This document shows, piece after piece, positions 7,871 through 16,398 of a stretch of DNA of 36,650 bases. Every line of letters begins with the position of its first letter. The first letter of the stretch is position 1. The stretch spans positions 1 through 36,650 of the forward strand of contig NZ_JAATJW010000024.1 in NCBI RefSeq assembly GCF_011800755.1, given 5' to 3'. The DNA comes from Listeria valentina. GTDB lineage: Bacteria; Bacillota; Bacilli; Lactobacillales; Listeriaceae. The notes under the pieces were generated by a model, which made no database searches, was not told the DNA's origin, and saw nothing but the letters and a program-made list of their open reading frames with translations. A program made the position numbers and the translations under genes.

Positions 7871-9053
7871 ATACATCAAGTTCTAAGAATAAAACCTTTA
7901 AATAATTTCCCTCTGGAAAGCTTTGAAGTGTGGCAAAATCTATCGGCAACTGGAAAGTTTCACGAATTTTATAGCTGCGTTTTGTTCCCTTAAAGGCTTC
8001 CTTCACTTGCTGAGCGAATTTTGGGAGGGAAAAACCTGCATAATTGGTGGAAGCAACAATCACACCATTCGGTGCGGTGATTTCAATCAAATCACGCAAC
8101 AATTCTGGATAATCCTTGGACGCGCGAAACGTTATTTTTCTAGTACGAGCAAAACTAGGAGGATCAGAAATAACAAGGTCAAACTGCAGTCCTTTTCGTT
8201 TTGCATATTTAAAATAATGGAAAACATCTTCTACGACAATTGCTTGTGAAGCGGGATCCATACCATTCACTTCTAACTGCTCGGTCGTTTTTGCAAGACT
8301 TCGCTTAGCAACATCTACACTGGTTGTGTGTGCGGCTCCACCATAAAGTGCCGCAACAGAAAAAGCACCTGTATAAGAAAAAGTGTTTAAGACGTGTTTA
8401 GAGAGCGCATATTCATCCATGATTCGTTTTCGCACTTCTCGTTGGTCGAGAAAAATTCCCGTCATCCAGCCGTCATTCAGATACGTGGCATAAGTGATCC
8501 CATTTTCTTTAATAAGAAGTGGGGCAGGGGCTTCTTTTCCCCAAATAAAATCGCTCGTTTCTTCAGATGTTTCAAAGCGTTTTTTTTCATAGATTCCTTT
8601 TACAAATGAAAAAGTAGACAACACCTCTAAAAAAGCTTTTTTATAACGATAAATCCCGAGACTGTACCACTGAATGAGCAAAAAGCCGTCATAATAATCA
8701 ACAGTGATACCCCCAAGACCGTCACCTTCCCCATTAAACAGCCGAAAAGCCGTCGTTAACTCATCGTCAAAAAGCGACTTCCGTAGCGTAAGTGCTTGAT
8801 TAATCACATGCTGGAAAAAGGAACCGTCGAGTTTGCCTTCGCGCTTCGCGCTAAAAATCCAGCCCAACCCTTTATTTTGTTTTCCGTAATATCCTTTTGC
8901 GATAAACAGACCATCAGGAGAGATGACATCGACCAAATCGCCTTCTTTTAGGCCTTCCGGTAGAGACTGAATCCACTCTGGTGCAAGAAGCGGATAACCA
9001 TTTTGATATTTAGAGAGATACTGCTTTTTTATCTTGATCTTTGGCGCCTTCAA
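7869..9053 (-). CDS. Class I SAM-dependent rRNA methyltransferase (RlmI-like)
   Basis: A 394-residue protein with the RlmI architecture. An N-terminal PUA domain (~5-80, with LAPEWIQSLPEGLKEGDLVD) and an EEHEE-type middle domain precede a C-terminal Rossmann methyltransferase. The latter carries VLNTFSYTGAFSVAALYGGA (SAM motif I) and SDPPSFAR (the D/N-PP-[FY] motif of 5-methylcytosine or base methyltransferases). RlmI methylates C1962 of E. coli 23S rRNA; the same target here is inference. The TTG at 9053 follows CGGAG. The gene lies just downstream of iap in the same direction but after its own terminator, matching from memory lmo0581 next to iap in L. monocytogenes. Confidence 0.88.
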   Translation of the reverse strand: MKAPKIKIKKQYLSKYQNGYPLLAPEWIQSLPEGLKEGDLVDVISPDGLFIAKGYYGKQNKGLGWIFSAKREGKLDGSFFQHVINQALTLRKSLFDDELTTAFRLFNGEGDGLGGITVDYYDGFLLIQWYSLGIYRYKKAFLEVLSTFSFVKGIYEKKRFETSEETSDFIWGKEAPAPLLIKENGITYATYLNDGWMTGIFLDQREVRKRIMDEYALSKHVLNTFSYTGAFSVAALYGGAAHTTSVDVAKRSLAKTTEQLEVNGMDPASQAIVVEDVFHYFKYAKRKGLQFDLVISDPPSFARTRKITFRASKDYPELLRDLIEITAPNGVIVASTNYAGFSLPKFAQQVKEAFKGTKRSYKIRETFQLPIDFATLQSFPEGNYLKVLFLELDV

Positions 9054-9066
9054 AAAATCACTCCGT

Positions 9067-9103
9067 AAAAAAATAGCTTCCTACATAGCAGGAAGCTATT
9101 TTC
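9067..9103 (-). terminator. Terminator of iap
   Basis: AAATAGCTTCCT (9101-9090 on the minus strand) pairs with AGGAAGCTATTT (9082-9071), loop of 7, followed by a run of T on the minus strand. It begins about 20 bases past the iap stop. Confidence 0.9.
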
Positions 9104-9121
9104 AAGTTCAATTTCTATAAA

Positions 9122-10864
9122 TTAAAAGTTTGCAACACGTCCGAAACCAACTAAGAATTGACCCCAGCCGTTTCCGTGAATGTTATCATATTTCACACCG
9201 TTATCTTGTGCGTTGATCATTTGACCGCCGCCAACATAGATACCAACGTGCGCGATTCCGCTTCCATAGTTAAAGAAGACAAGATCGCCTGGTTTAGCTT
9301 GAGCTTCTGTGATTTTCGTTGCAGCTGCATATTGTGATCCAGAAGTTCTTGGCAAGCTGATGCCAACTTTATTAAAGACATATTTCGTATAGCCTGAGCA
9401 GTCGAAAGAAGAAGGTCCATTTGCACCCCAACCATAAGGTTTACCAAGGTGTTTTTGTGCTTCTGCAATCAGTGCACTGTAGCTAGCAGACTGACTGCTT
9501 CCACTACTTACATTACTGCTTCCGTTACCTGTTGAAGGTTTCGAAGGCGTCGAAACATTAGAGCTGCTGCTCGAACCAGCGTTAGCATTGCCGATATTTG
9601 TAGCTCCACTATTTGAAGTGTTAGTGTTAGTGTTATTCGTTTGCGGAACAGAACCTTTTACTTTTAGAACTTGACCAACTTGTAAGCTATCGCTCGAAAG
9701 TCCGTTAAGTGCTTTTAGCTTGCTAACTGAAACGCCAAAGATACCAGCAATTTTACTTAATGAATCGCCGCTTCTTACTGTATAGCTTGAAGCATTTGTA
9801 TCAATTTGCGGAGCCGCAGGAGCTTCTACTTTTTGTTCTGTTTGGCTAGAAGTTTGCTTTTCAGTATCAGCTTGAGGTGCTGCTTCTTGCTTCACTTCTT
9901 CTTTTACTTCAGGTGTCGCTTGTTTCACTTCACCTTTTACTTTAAGTACATCTCCAGCTGTGATGGAATCACTTGAGAGACCATTCAAAGCTTTAAGTTC
10001 GCTAACAGTTGTCTTGAATAGACCAGCGATTTTGCTTAGCGAATCGCCACTTTGTACTGTATAACTTGAAGCATTTACATCTACTTGAGGAGCTTCTTGT
10101 TTCACTTCTTTAGTAGGAGCAGAAGCTTCTTCTTTTTGTACGGTTTGTTGACTTGCTTGAGGTGCTTGTTTTTCTGGAGCTGGTTTAGCAGCTTCAGCTT
10201 TAACAGCAAGCGTTTGACCAACATAAATAGAAGAAGACGACAAGTTATTCCAAGATATTAAATCTTGAACCGAAGAACCAAATTTAACGGAAAGAGCCCA
10301 AAGAGTATCTCCGTTTTTAACCGTATAGCTAGAAAGATTAGCCGGTTTTTCTGGTGTAGTTACTTCTTTTACAGTTTCAGTTTTTTCGTTTTGGTTTGAA
10401 GCTTTTACTTCTGTATTTTCAGTTTTTGCTGGAGCAGCAGTTTTGGCTTCTCCCAAATATTTTCCGTTCACATAACCCGTTTTACCGTCTGCATAAGAGA
10501 TCTTATTCCAGCCGTTGTCTTCACTTGTTAGGACAGTTACTTTTGTTCCACCTTGGATGGAAGTGAGGATGCTGTTATCAACACTTGGACCTTGACGAAC
10601 ATTTAACCAAGTGGCAGAAACTTCTTTTTCAGCTTGTTCACTTTTCGCTTCGCTGATAACGAGTTTTTGACCAGGAAAAATTTTATCGCCATCAAGGTTG
10701 TTGAGTTTCTTTAAAGAATCAACCGTTGTATCGTTCGAATTTGCAATTCCCCATAACGTATCGCCAGATTCTACGACTACCGAATTGGCAGAAGCCATCG
10801 TTGGCGCCGCGAATGCAGTGACCGCAATCCCCGCGGTAGCTGTTGCAATGGTCGCTTTTTTCAT
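9122..10864 (-). CDS. iap: p60 peptidoglycan hydrolase (invasion-associated protein, NlpC/P60 endopeptidase)
   Basis: A 580-residue secreted cell-wall hydrolase, the Listeria p60/CwhA protein. It cuts D-iGlu-mDAP stem-peptide bonds and is needed for septum separation. Order: signal peptide 1-26 ([20 protein letters not shown], cleavage after ASA), LysM 28-70, bacterial SH3 82-137 (LNVRQGPS), LysM 179-221, LysM 267-309, LysM 360-402, Thr/Asn-rich linker 409-430, NlpC/P60 462-580. Catalytic Cys489 is in FDCSGY and His539 in [10 protein letters not shown]. Canonical L. monocytogenes p60 has 484 residues and two LysM; here there are four, the last two being a near-exact repeat with acidic linkers. 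The ATG at 10864 has GAGGAG upstream. The divergent secA2 encodes its probable exporter. Confidence 0.95.
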   Translation of the reverse strand: MKKATIATATAGIAVTAFAAPTMASANSVVVESGDTLWGIANSNDTTVDSLKKLNNLDGDKIFPGQKLVISEAKSEQAEKEVSATWLNVRQGPSVDNSILTSIQGGTKVTVLTSEDNGWNKISYADGKTGYVNGKYLGEAKTAAPAKTENTEVKASNQNEKTETVKEVTTPEKPANLSSYTVKNGDTLWALSVKFGSSVQDLISWNNLSSSSIYVGQTLAVKAEAAKPAPEKQAPQASQQTVQKEEASAPTKEVKQEAPQVDVNASSYTVQSGDSLSKIAGLFKTTVSELKALNGLSSDSITAGDVLKVKGEVKQATPEVKEEVKQEAAPQADTEKQTSSQTEQKVEAPAAPQIDTNASSYTVRSGDSLSKIAGIFGVSVSKLKALNGLSSDSLQVGQVLKVKGSVPQTNNTNTNTSNSGATNIGNANAGSSSSSNVSTPSKPSTGNGSSNVSSGSSQSASYSALIAEAQKHLGKPYGWGANGPSSFDCSGYTKYVFNKVGISLPRTSGSQYAAATKITEAQAKPGDLVFFNYGSGIAHVGIYVGGGQMINAQDNGVKYDNIHGNGWGQFLVGFGRVANF

Positions 10865-10928
10865 ATTGCTAAAACTCCTCTCTTTTCTCACAATCAGTTC
10901 ACATCAAAATTTAATACTGACTAGCTTT

Positions 10929-10957
10929 ATTTTACCCAGTTTAAGGCTAAAAAACAA
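10929..10957 (-). promoter_or_regulatory. Candidate iap promoter
   Basis: On the minus strand TTGTTT (10957-10952), a 17-base spacer and TAAAAT (10934-10929) form a plausible SigA promoter, giving a 5' leader of about 60 nt before the iap ATG. The -10 matches five of six, the -35 three of six. No PrfA box is seen. Confidence 0.4.
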
Positions 10958-10984
10958 ACCAGACCCGAGACAGAGAAGTAAGTA

Positions 10985-11247
10985 GGAAAGGACTATACCA
11001 GCTGCTTGTAATATTGCTGTAACGAAAAAGAAGCCGAACAAGCATTCTGAAACGCGTTAAAGTGGAATATCACCGCTTTCAAGAATCGTTTGTAGCTTGC
11101 ATCTTTATCCATAAGTTGCGTATTTGGCAACCTATTGTTTAATTTAAATAGAAAAATTTAATCAAATTGTAATATCTCTTTTTAGGTTGAAAAATGTCGT
11201 TCTTGAAAATGAACAAGAAGTATTGGGAAATCTATTTGAGAAATAAG
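10985..11247. other. Intergenic region between iap and secA2
   Basis: The 434-base gap between the two divergent genes holds the iap promoter on the left and the secA2 promoter on the right. Between them I see only small imperfect hairpins: AAAGTGG/CCGCTTT near 11060-11080 and GTTGC/GCAAC near 11116-11131. There is no terminator and no ORF with a ribosome site. Confidence 0.5.
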
Positions 11248-11277
11248 TTCAAATTGAGGGGTGAAGTGTTGTATAAT
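11248..11277 (+). promoter_or_regulatory. secA2 promoter
   Basis: TTCAAA (11248-11253), an 18-base spacer and a perfect TATAAT (11272-11277) lie 22 bases before the secA2 ATG. This places the transcription start just ahead of the GGAGGGGG ribosome site. Confidence 0.55.
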
Positions 11278-11298
11278 GGAAAACATGGAGGGGGAAGT

Positions 11299-13623
11299 AT
11301 GAATCAAAATTTCGACGATCGTAAAATTGTAAAGCAATATCGGGAAACAGCACGTCAAATTGTCAAAAAAGAAGACCTCTATATCAATATGGATCAAAGT
11401 GAATTGATGAAACAAACGCAGATCTGGCGGGATAAATTCCAAACGCAAGAGATCACTATGCGTGATAAAATCAATATTTTTACACTTGTTCGTGAAGCAG
11501 CTAAGCGGGTACTTGGGCTGGAAGCTGTGATTGTACAGCTAATTGGTGCTCTTGTTCTTGGGGATGGGAAAATTGCAGAAATGAAAACGGGAGAAGGAAA
11601 AACACTCGTTTCACTTTTTGTTATGTATATTGAAGTTATTCGTGGAAACCGCGTTCACCTTGTTACAGCGAATGAATATTTAGCGCATCGAGATCGCGAA
11701 GAAATCGGGCAAGTCCTAGAATATCTTGGGGTTTCTGTGGCTCTCAATGCGGCTGGACTTGATAAAAGACAGAAAAAAGCCATTTACACAGCAGATGTCA
11801 TTTATGGAACGACGTCTGAGTTTGGCTTTGACTACTTGCGGGACAACATGGTTCGTTCCTTCGAGGACAAGGTGCAAACAGGGCTTGATTTCGTTTTAAT
11901 TGATGAAGCGGATTCTATTTTAATCGATGAAGCACGGACGCCACTACTTATTTCTGATCGCAAAGAAGAAGATTTAAGTCTTTATTTAAAAGCAAATAAA
12001 TTAGTAAAAACAATGCTACAGGACGACTATGAAATTGATGAACATAAACGACTGATATGGCTAAACGATGCGGGGATCGAAAAAGCGGAGCGCTTTTGGC
12101 AAGTTCGCTCGCTTTATACAGCGGATAACCAGCCTCTACTTCGGATTACGATGTTACTTTTACGCGCACATTTTTTAATGCAAAAAGATAAAGATTACGT
12201 CGTTTTGGAAGAAGAAGTCTTAATTGTAGATCCGCATACGGGACGGGCACTTCCTGGACGTCGGTTCAACGATGGCTTGCATCAGGCGATTGAAGCGAAA
12301 GAAGAAGTGGAGGTGCACGAGGAATCGCGGACGCTTGCTACGATCACGATTCAGAATTATTTCCGGATGTACCAAAAAATTGCTGGCATGACAGGGACCG
12401 CTAAAACAGAAGAAGAAGAATTTCGCCAAATTTATGGACTTGATGTCGTAGTGATTCCAACGAACTTGCGTGTTAACCGGGAAGATATGCCAGATGATGT
12501 GTTTTACACGGAAAAAGAAAAAGGACGTGCTATTGTGTATGAAGTTTCGTGGCGGCATGCGAAAGGCCAACCGACTTTGATCGGAACTTCTTCTATCAAA
12601 AGTAACGAATGGATCAGCTCGCTCCTCACAAAAGCTGGAATTCCGCATCAAGTTTTAAATGCGAAAAACCACGCGCAAGAAGCGGAAATTATTGCAAAAG
12701 CAGGTCAACCTGGGATGGTTACACTAGCGACCAATATGGCTGGTCGGGGAACGGATATTAAACTGAGTTCAGAAGTTTATAAACTGGGAGGCCTTGCTGT
12801 GATCGGGACGGAGCGCCACGAAAGCAGACGAATTGATTTGCAGTTGATGGGACGTTCTGGAAGAAGAGGAGACCCGGGATTTAGTAAATTCATGGTCTCG
12901 ATTGAAGATGAGTTGCTCGATCAATTTGATAACAAGCGCTGGGAAAAATTCCGCATCAAATTAAAGCGGAAGCATCCACGGGACGGGAAACCGGTTAATT
13001 CGCCTCAGATTAGTCGGTTTATCGTTGATGCACAAAAACGAATTGAAGGAGCCAACTATGATTTGCGAAAGGATTTATTGTCCTACGATGAAGTCATTGA
13101 TTTGCAGCGTAAAATCGTCTATAAAGAACGAGATGAAGTACTCCGCCGCAATAAACTGGGCGTTTCTTCTGAGAAAATTTTGCGTGAAGTAGCAAGTAAG
13201 GTGTTTCGAGAAGCGCAATCGGAAGAAGAACAAGAAGAATTTTTTGAAATGCAAAAAGAATTGCTTGGTGGAACGAAATTTCCTTATACTTTTGATCAAG
13301 TCACTTTGATGGGGCCTCGAGAAGTAGGCGAAAAGATTGTGGCTTGGCATAATACGGTTCGGCGCAAATTCCCTGCGGATACGATTGCGATGATTGAAAA
13401 GGAAGTTTACTTGAATTTAATGGATCAAATGTGGGTAATTCATCTTGATGAAATGGTTCAACTTCGAGAAGGAATTCATTTACGGGCTTACGGGCAACAA
13501 GACCCACTCGTGATGTATCAAAAAGAAGGTGCCGCTTTGTTTGAAAAATTCCAAGCAGATTATCATTTCTATTTCGCGCATGCCCTGCTCGAATTAGATC
13601 CTGATGGACTTGTGGTTGGATAA
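11299..13623 (+). CDS. secA2: Accessory Sec ATPase SecA2
   Basis: A 774-residue SecA-family motor that drives post-translational export of selected proteins through SecYEG; in L. monocytogenes its substrates include p60 and NamA. The Walker A is MKTGEGKT (residues 95-102) and the Walker B/DEAD motif LIDEADSILIDEARTP starts near 200. TNMAGRGTDIKL and MGRSGRRGDPG are the helicase motifs of the second nucleotide-binding fold. The C-terminus ends at LELDPDGLVVG, without the CxCxSG zinc/SecB-binding tail of SecA1, and the length (~775 residues) is that of Listeria SecA2. The ATG at 11299 has GGAGGGGG 4 bases upstream; an in-frame extension to 11194 would bury the promoter. A 9-bp inverted repeat straddles its stop codon. 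Confidence 0.95.
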   Translation: MNQNFDDRKIVKQYRETARQIVKKEDLYINMDQSELMKQTQIWRDKFQTQEITMRDKINIFTLVREAAKRVLGLEAVIVQLIGALVLGDGKIAEMKTGEGKTLVSLFVMYIEVIRGNRVHLVTANEYLAHRDREEIGQVLEYLGVSVALNAAGLDKRQKKAIYTADVIYGTTSEFGFDYLRDNMVRSFEDKVQTGLDFVLIDEADSILIDEARTPLLISDRKEEDLSLYLKANKLVKTMLQDDYEIDEHKRLIWLNDAGIEKAERFWQVRSLYTADNQPLLRITMLLLRAHFLMQKDKDYVVLEEEVLIVDPHTGRALPGRRFNDGLHQAIEAKEEVEVHEESRTLATITIQNYFRMYQKIAGMTGTAKTEEEEFRQIYGLDVVVIPTNLRVNREDMPDDVFYTEKEKGRAIVYEVSWRHAKGQPTLIGTSSIKSNEWISSLLTKAGIPHQVLNAKNHAQEAEIIAKAGQPGMVTLATNMAGRGTDIKLSSEVYKLGGLAVIGTERHESRRIDLQLMGRSGRRGDPGFSKFMVSIEDELLDQFDNKRWEKFRIKLKRKHPRDGKPVNSPQISRFIVDAQKRIEGANYDLRKDLLSYDEVIDLQRKIVYKERDEVLRRNKLGVSSEKILREVASKVFREAQSEEEQEEFFEMQKELLGGTKFPYTFDQVTLMGPREVGEKIVAWHNTVRRKFPADTIAMIEKEVYLNLMDQMWVIHLDEMVQLREGIHLRAYGQQDPLVMYQKEGAALFEKFQADYHFYFAHALLELDPDGLVVG

Positions 13624-13631
13624 AGTCCATC
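13603..13631 (+). repeat. 9-bp inverted repeat straddling the secA2 stop codon
   Basis: GATGGACTT (13603-13611) and AAGTCCATC (13623-13631) form a perfect stem around an 11-base loop that includes the TAA. A T-run begins about 11 bases later, rather far for a standard terminator. It may be an inefficient terminator or a 3'-end stabilising hairpin. Confidence 0.45.
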
Positions 13632-13689
13632 TTGAGACTGATTTTTTTCGCAAGCTGCTTTTTAACAAGTATTTTTTGAATCGACACGC

Positions 13690-13695
13690 TATAAT
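13690..13695 (+). promoter_or_regulatory. -10 box before the AI-2E family gene
   Basis: A perfect TATAAT lies 24 bases before the chosen TTG start, with no good -35 (AAGTAT at 17 bases). It probably gives the permease its own transcription start after secA2. Confidence 0.4.
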
Positions 13696-13719
13696 GGAGA
13701 GACAGGTAGGTGATTGTAC

Positions 13720-14922
13720 TTGAAAGAAAAATTTTCAAAGTTTAAGCAGTTTTTTATTGAAAACAAATTTGTATTAGGGTTACTGATTTTCTTGCTTGTC
13801 GCACTGGATATTTATGTGTTGACCAAAATTTCGTTTGTTTTCCATCCGCTTGTCGTTATCGTGGAAACAATCGCTGCTCCGATTATTTTAGCGGGCATTT
13901 TATATTACTTATTTAATCCAATTATCGACTTTCTCGAACGTCACGGCTGGCATCGTGGCTGGTCGATCGGACTGCTGTTCCTCGTGATTCTTGGCATCAT
14001 CGTGCTTATTTTTAGCTTTGTTATTCCAGCTGTGCGCGATCAAATCATGAGTTTGATCAAGACCTTTCCAACTTATTGGAATCAAGTAACGGATAAATTT
14101 AATGAACTCAGTCAGTCACCACTTTTCGATCAAATTAAAGATAAAGTTTCAACGAACATGAACGACATTATGAAAACCATTTCTGATAAAGGAACGGATG
14201 TTTTAAACGGTGCTATTTCAAGCATTGGAAGTGTCGTTGGAACAGTGACAGAAGTTGTGCTCGCGATTGTTACGACACCTCTTGTACTCTTTTATTTGCT
14301 AAAAGATGGGAAAAAGCTTCCTGAATTTGTTTTAAAACTTCTTCCAGTCAATAGTCGTGCGCATACACGCCAAGTGCTGAAAGAATCAAATCATCAAATT
14401 AGTTCTTATATTCGCGGTCAAATTATTGTAAGCTTCTGCATTGGGATACTGCTTTTCATTGGTTATTTGATCATTGGTTTACCTTATGCCCTTACGCTTG
14501 CAATCATTGCTGCATTCACAAGTATCGTTCCTTACTTAGGACCAGCTATTGCGATTACACCAGCCCTTATCATTGCGATCGTTACTTCGCCTTGGTTACT
14601 AATTAAACTCATTGTTGTCTGGGTTGTCGTTCAGCTCTTAGAAGGGAAGTTTATTTCTCCGCAAGTCATGGGAAAATCGCTCAAAGTACACCCAATTACC
14701 ATCTTGTTTGTTATCCTAGTTGCTGGTAAACTATTTGGTGTATTAGGTGTCATCTTTGCAGTACCAGGCTATGCTGTTTTAAAAGTGATCTGCACACACG
14801 TTTTCATTTGGTTTAAGCGGATTTCTGGATTATACGGCGAACAGCCGGAAAGTATTTATGTACAGCCAAAGGAAGATGAGCAAACAGAAAGCAAGGATAC
14901 AACTGATTCAAATTCTAACTGA
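13720..14922 (+). CDS. AI-2E family (PerM-like) membrane transporter
   Basis: A 400-residue polytopic membrane protein with about eight hydrophobic segments. It belongs to the AI-2E/PerM family, whose members have been linked to autoinducer-2 export or Na+(Li+)/H+ antiport; the substrate here is unknown. Family signatures seen are FNPIIDFLERHGWHRGWSIG near the N-terminus, TTPLVLFYLLKDGKKLPEF in the middle, and YLGPAIAITPALIIAI and SPQVMGKSLKVHPITILF in the conserved C-terminal half. The C-terminal tail is charged (QTESKDTTDSNSN). The TTG at 13720 follows AGGTGA at a normal distance; a TTG two codons earlier touches that site. It is the first gene of a probable operon with the small membrane protein and nanE. 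Confidence 0.87.
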   Translation: MKEKFSKFKQFFIENKFVLGLLIFLLVALDIYVLTKISFVFHPLVVIVETIAAPIILAGILYYLFNPIIDFLERHGWHRGWSIGLLFLVILGIIVLIFSFVIPAVRDQIMSLIKTFPTYWNQVTDKFNELSQSPLFDQIKDKVSTNMNDIMKTISDKGTDVLNGAISSIGSVVGTVTEVVLAIVTTPLVLFYLLKDGKKLPEFVLKLLPVNSRAHTRQVLKESNHQISSYIRGQIIVSFCIGILLFIGYLIIGLPYALTLAIIAAFTSIVPYLGPAIAITPALIIAIVTSPWLLIKLIVVWVVVQLLEGKFISPQVMGKSLKVHPITILFVILVAGKLFGVLGVIFAVPGYAVLKVICTHVFIWFKRISGLYGEQPESIYVQPKEDEQTESKDTTDSNSN

Positions 14923-14983
14923 CCGGGGCTTCTTTTTACGTTCGAAACGAAATCGAACAATCCAATAAAGACGGTGATATTAT

Positions 14984-15334
14984 TTGCGAATTTTTGCTGG
15001 AGTTTTTTCCATTCAAGCTTCTATTCTAGGTATTTTTTCTTGGCTCAAATTAAGTGCTACAAAACCCATCAATTTATTTGGGTTACCAGAAGGACTTTCG
15101 GCAAATGCCGGACTCTTACTAAGCATTCTCATGTTTTTAGCTGGTATTCTCATCATTCTTGCAAAAACCAATGATTTTTTGTTATTCTTAGCACTAGTAC
15201 TTTGGGTGTTCGGTTTAATTTTAGGATTGCTTTTTTCTCCAAGCTTTTCAGGGCTTTATTTCCGCCCGATTACTTGCGCCCTTTGCTTGATTATTGGTTT
15301 GTATATTTTCACGGATTACAATAGAAAGAAGTGA
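14984..15334 (+). CDS. Small integral membrane protein, function unknown
   Basis: A 116-residue very hydrophobic protein with about four predicted membrane helices: 5-20, 41-60 (LLLSILMFLAGILIILAK), 63-84 (FLLFLALVLWVFGLILGLLF) and 93-110. The C-terminus is the basic YNRKK. It uses a TTG start at 14984, with GGTGAT about 6 bases upstream. It lies 61 bases after the AI-2E family gene, and its stop codon is 4 bases before the nanE start, so it is co-transcribed with nanE. I do not recognise the family. Confidence 0.7.
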   Translation: MRIFAGVFSIQASILGIFSWLKLSATKPINLFGLPEGLSANAGLLLSILMFLAGILIILAKTNDFLLFLALVLWVFGLILGLLFSPSFSGLYFRPITCALCLIIGLYIFTDYNRKK

Positions 15335-15338
15335 TTTT

Positions 15339-16013
15339 TTGCTAGAAAAAATAAAGAATGGGCTTGTTGTATCTTGTCAGGCATTAGCGGATGAACCGCT
15401 CTATAGTTCGTTTGTGATGTCGAAAATGGCGCTTGCCGCCGAAATGGGTGGAGCAGCCGGTATCCGATCAAACTCAGTGGAAGATATTGAGGCCATTAAA
15501 GCCGTGGTTGACTTGCCGCTTATAGGACTTATCAAACGTGACTATCCAGATTTAGCTGTTTACATTACACCAACTGAACAAGAAGTTACAGAACTGCTTG
15601 CGACAAAAGCAGAAATCATCGCACTCGATGGTACGGAACGAACAAGACCAGGCGGCGCAGATTTAAAGCAGTTGGTCGAAAAAATCCATCAAGCTGGTAG
15701 ACTTGCAATGGCGGATATTGCTACTTTTCAAGACGGCATTCGCGCGGAAGAAATAGGTTTTGATTTAGTCGGAACAACGCTTGCGGGCTACACAGAAGAC
15801 ACAAAAAGACAAGCGGGTCCTGCTTTTCAACTAGTAGAAGAACTCAGTCAGCATCTTGGCATACCCGTTATTTGCGAAGGGCACATCGAAACGCCCACTG
15901 AAGTTGAAAAAGCCTATCAAAGCGGAGCTTACTCCGTTGTTGTCGGCAGTGCAATCACAAGGCCGCAACTATTAACGAAAAAATTTGTACAAGCTTTACC
16001 AAAAAACCAGTGA
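15339..16013 (+). CDS. nanE: N-acylglucosamine/ManNAc-6-phosphate 2-epimerase
   Basis: A 224-residue TIM-barrel enzyme converting N-acetylmannosamine-6-phosphate to N-acetylglucosamine-6-phosphate in sialic acid or ManNAc use; cytoplasmic. Family motifs: LVVSCQALADEPLYS at the N-terminus, IGLIKRDYPD with the catalytic lysine region, ALDGTERTRP, DLVGTTLAGYT and the C-terminal phosphate-binding VVVGSAITRP. The length is typical. A TTG at 15339 with AGAAGTG upstream was chosen; it starts 4 bases after the preceding gene. No nanA, nanK or sialic acid transporter is near, so its substrate may come from cell-wall amino sugar metabolism (inference). The stop codon is embedded in the perfect terminator palindrome at 16002-16035. 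Confidence 0.92.
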   Translation: MLEKIKNGLVVSCQALADEPLYSSFVMSKMALAAEMGGAAGIRSNSVEDIEAIKAVVDLPLIGLIKRDYPDLAVYITPTEQEVTELLATKAEIIALDGTERTRPGGADLKQLVEKIHQAGRLAMADIATFQDGIRAEEIGFDLVGTTLAGYTEDTKRQAGPAFQLVEELSQHLGIPVICEGHIETPTEVEKAYQSGAYSVVVGSAITRPQLLTKKFVQALPKNQ

Positions 16014-16035
16014 ACGCATGCGTTCACTGGTTTTT
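16002..16035. terminator. Perfectly palindromic bidirectional terminator
   Basis: AAAAACCAGTGAACGCA (16002-16018) is followed directly by its complement, with T-runs on both strands. It contains the nanE stop codon and terminates both nanE (+) and the split hydrolase (-). Confidence 0.9.
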
Positions 16036-16398
16036 CTTGATTTCCTGTAAAAATCGAATTGCAGCATCATAAGCCATCCGACCTTCAGCACCTGCCGTAT
16101 GTGTATCAAAATCATGTGGCAAGTCACGCACCGTAAAGAGTTCACTTACAAGCGTACCATTTTTAATTTTTTCCGATTCCTCGATTGGAACATCTTCATC
16201 GGCAAAACTATGTGCGAGAAAAACGGGGGGCAAGAAGTGAAAATCACGTTCTGGATCGAGTTCGAATGGTTTGAGATCTGCTTCTGAATAGTTTTCGCCA
16301 AAAACGAGATCCAACCATTTCCCGCTTTGACGTGAATAAACATAGAGCGGATAGCGTGTATCGACGGAACCTGCTGTTAAAGGCGTTTGCCGAATCAT
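16024..16398 (-). CDS. Alpha/beta hydrolase, C-terminal part (split gene)
   Basis: A 124-residue open frame that carries the second half of an alpha/beta hydrolase: the catalytic acid in HSFADEDVP and the catalytic histidine in PHDFDTH. It lacks the nucleophile, which lies in the adjacent upstream frame (16395-16889). The two frames overlap by ATGA and differ by -1. Adding one base to the A-tract, or slipping -1 at TTTAAAA, gives the continuous protein ...ISESLK-NAMIRQTPLT.... It has no convincing ribosome site of its own. It is therefore best read as the 3' part of one interrupted gene, either a pseudogene or one expressed by frameshifting. Confidence 0.75.
   Translation of the reverse strand: MIRQTPLTAGSVDTRYPLYVYSRQSGKWLDLVFGENYSEADLKPFELDPERDFHFLPPVFLAHSFADEDVPIEESEKIKNGTLVSELFTVRDLPHDFDTHTAGAEGRMAYDAAIRFLQEIKKNQ

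Noticed and set aside
10865..10891. Longer N-terminus for p60 starting at 10891
   Set aside because: It would add a charged extension before a perfect signal peptide and place the Shine-Dalgarno inside the gene. Known p60 proteins begin at or next to MKKATIA.
10865..11298. PrfA box between iap and secA2
   Set aside because: No TTAACA-nn-TGTTAA-like palindrome is present. The visible elements are ordinary SigA-type hexamers.
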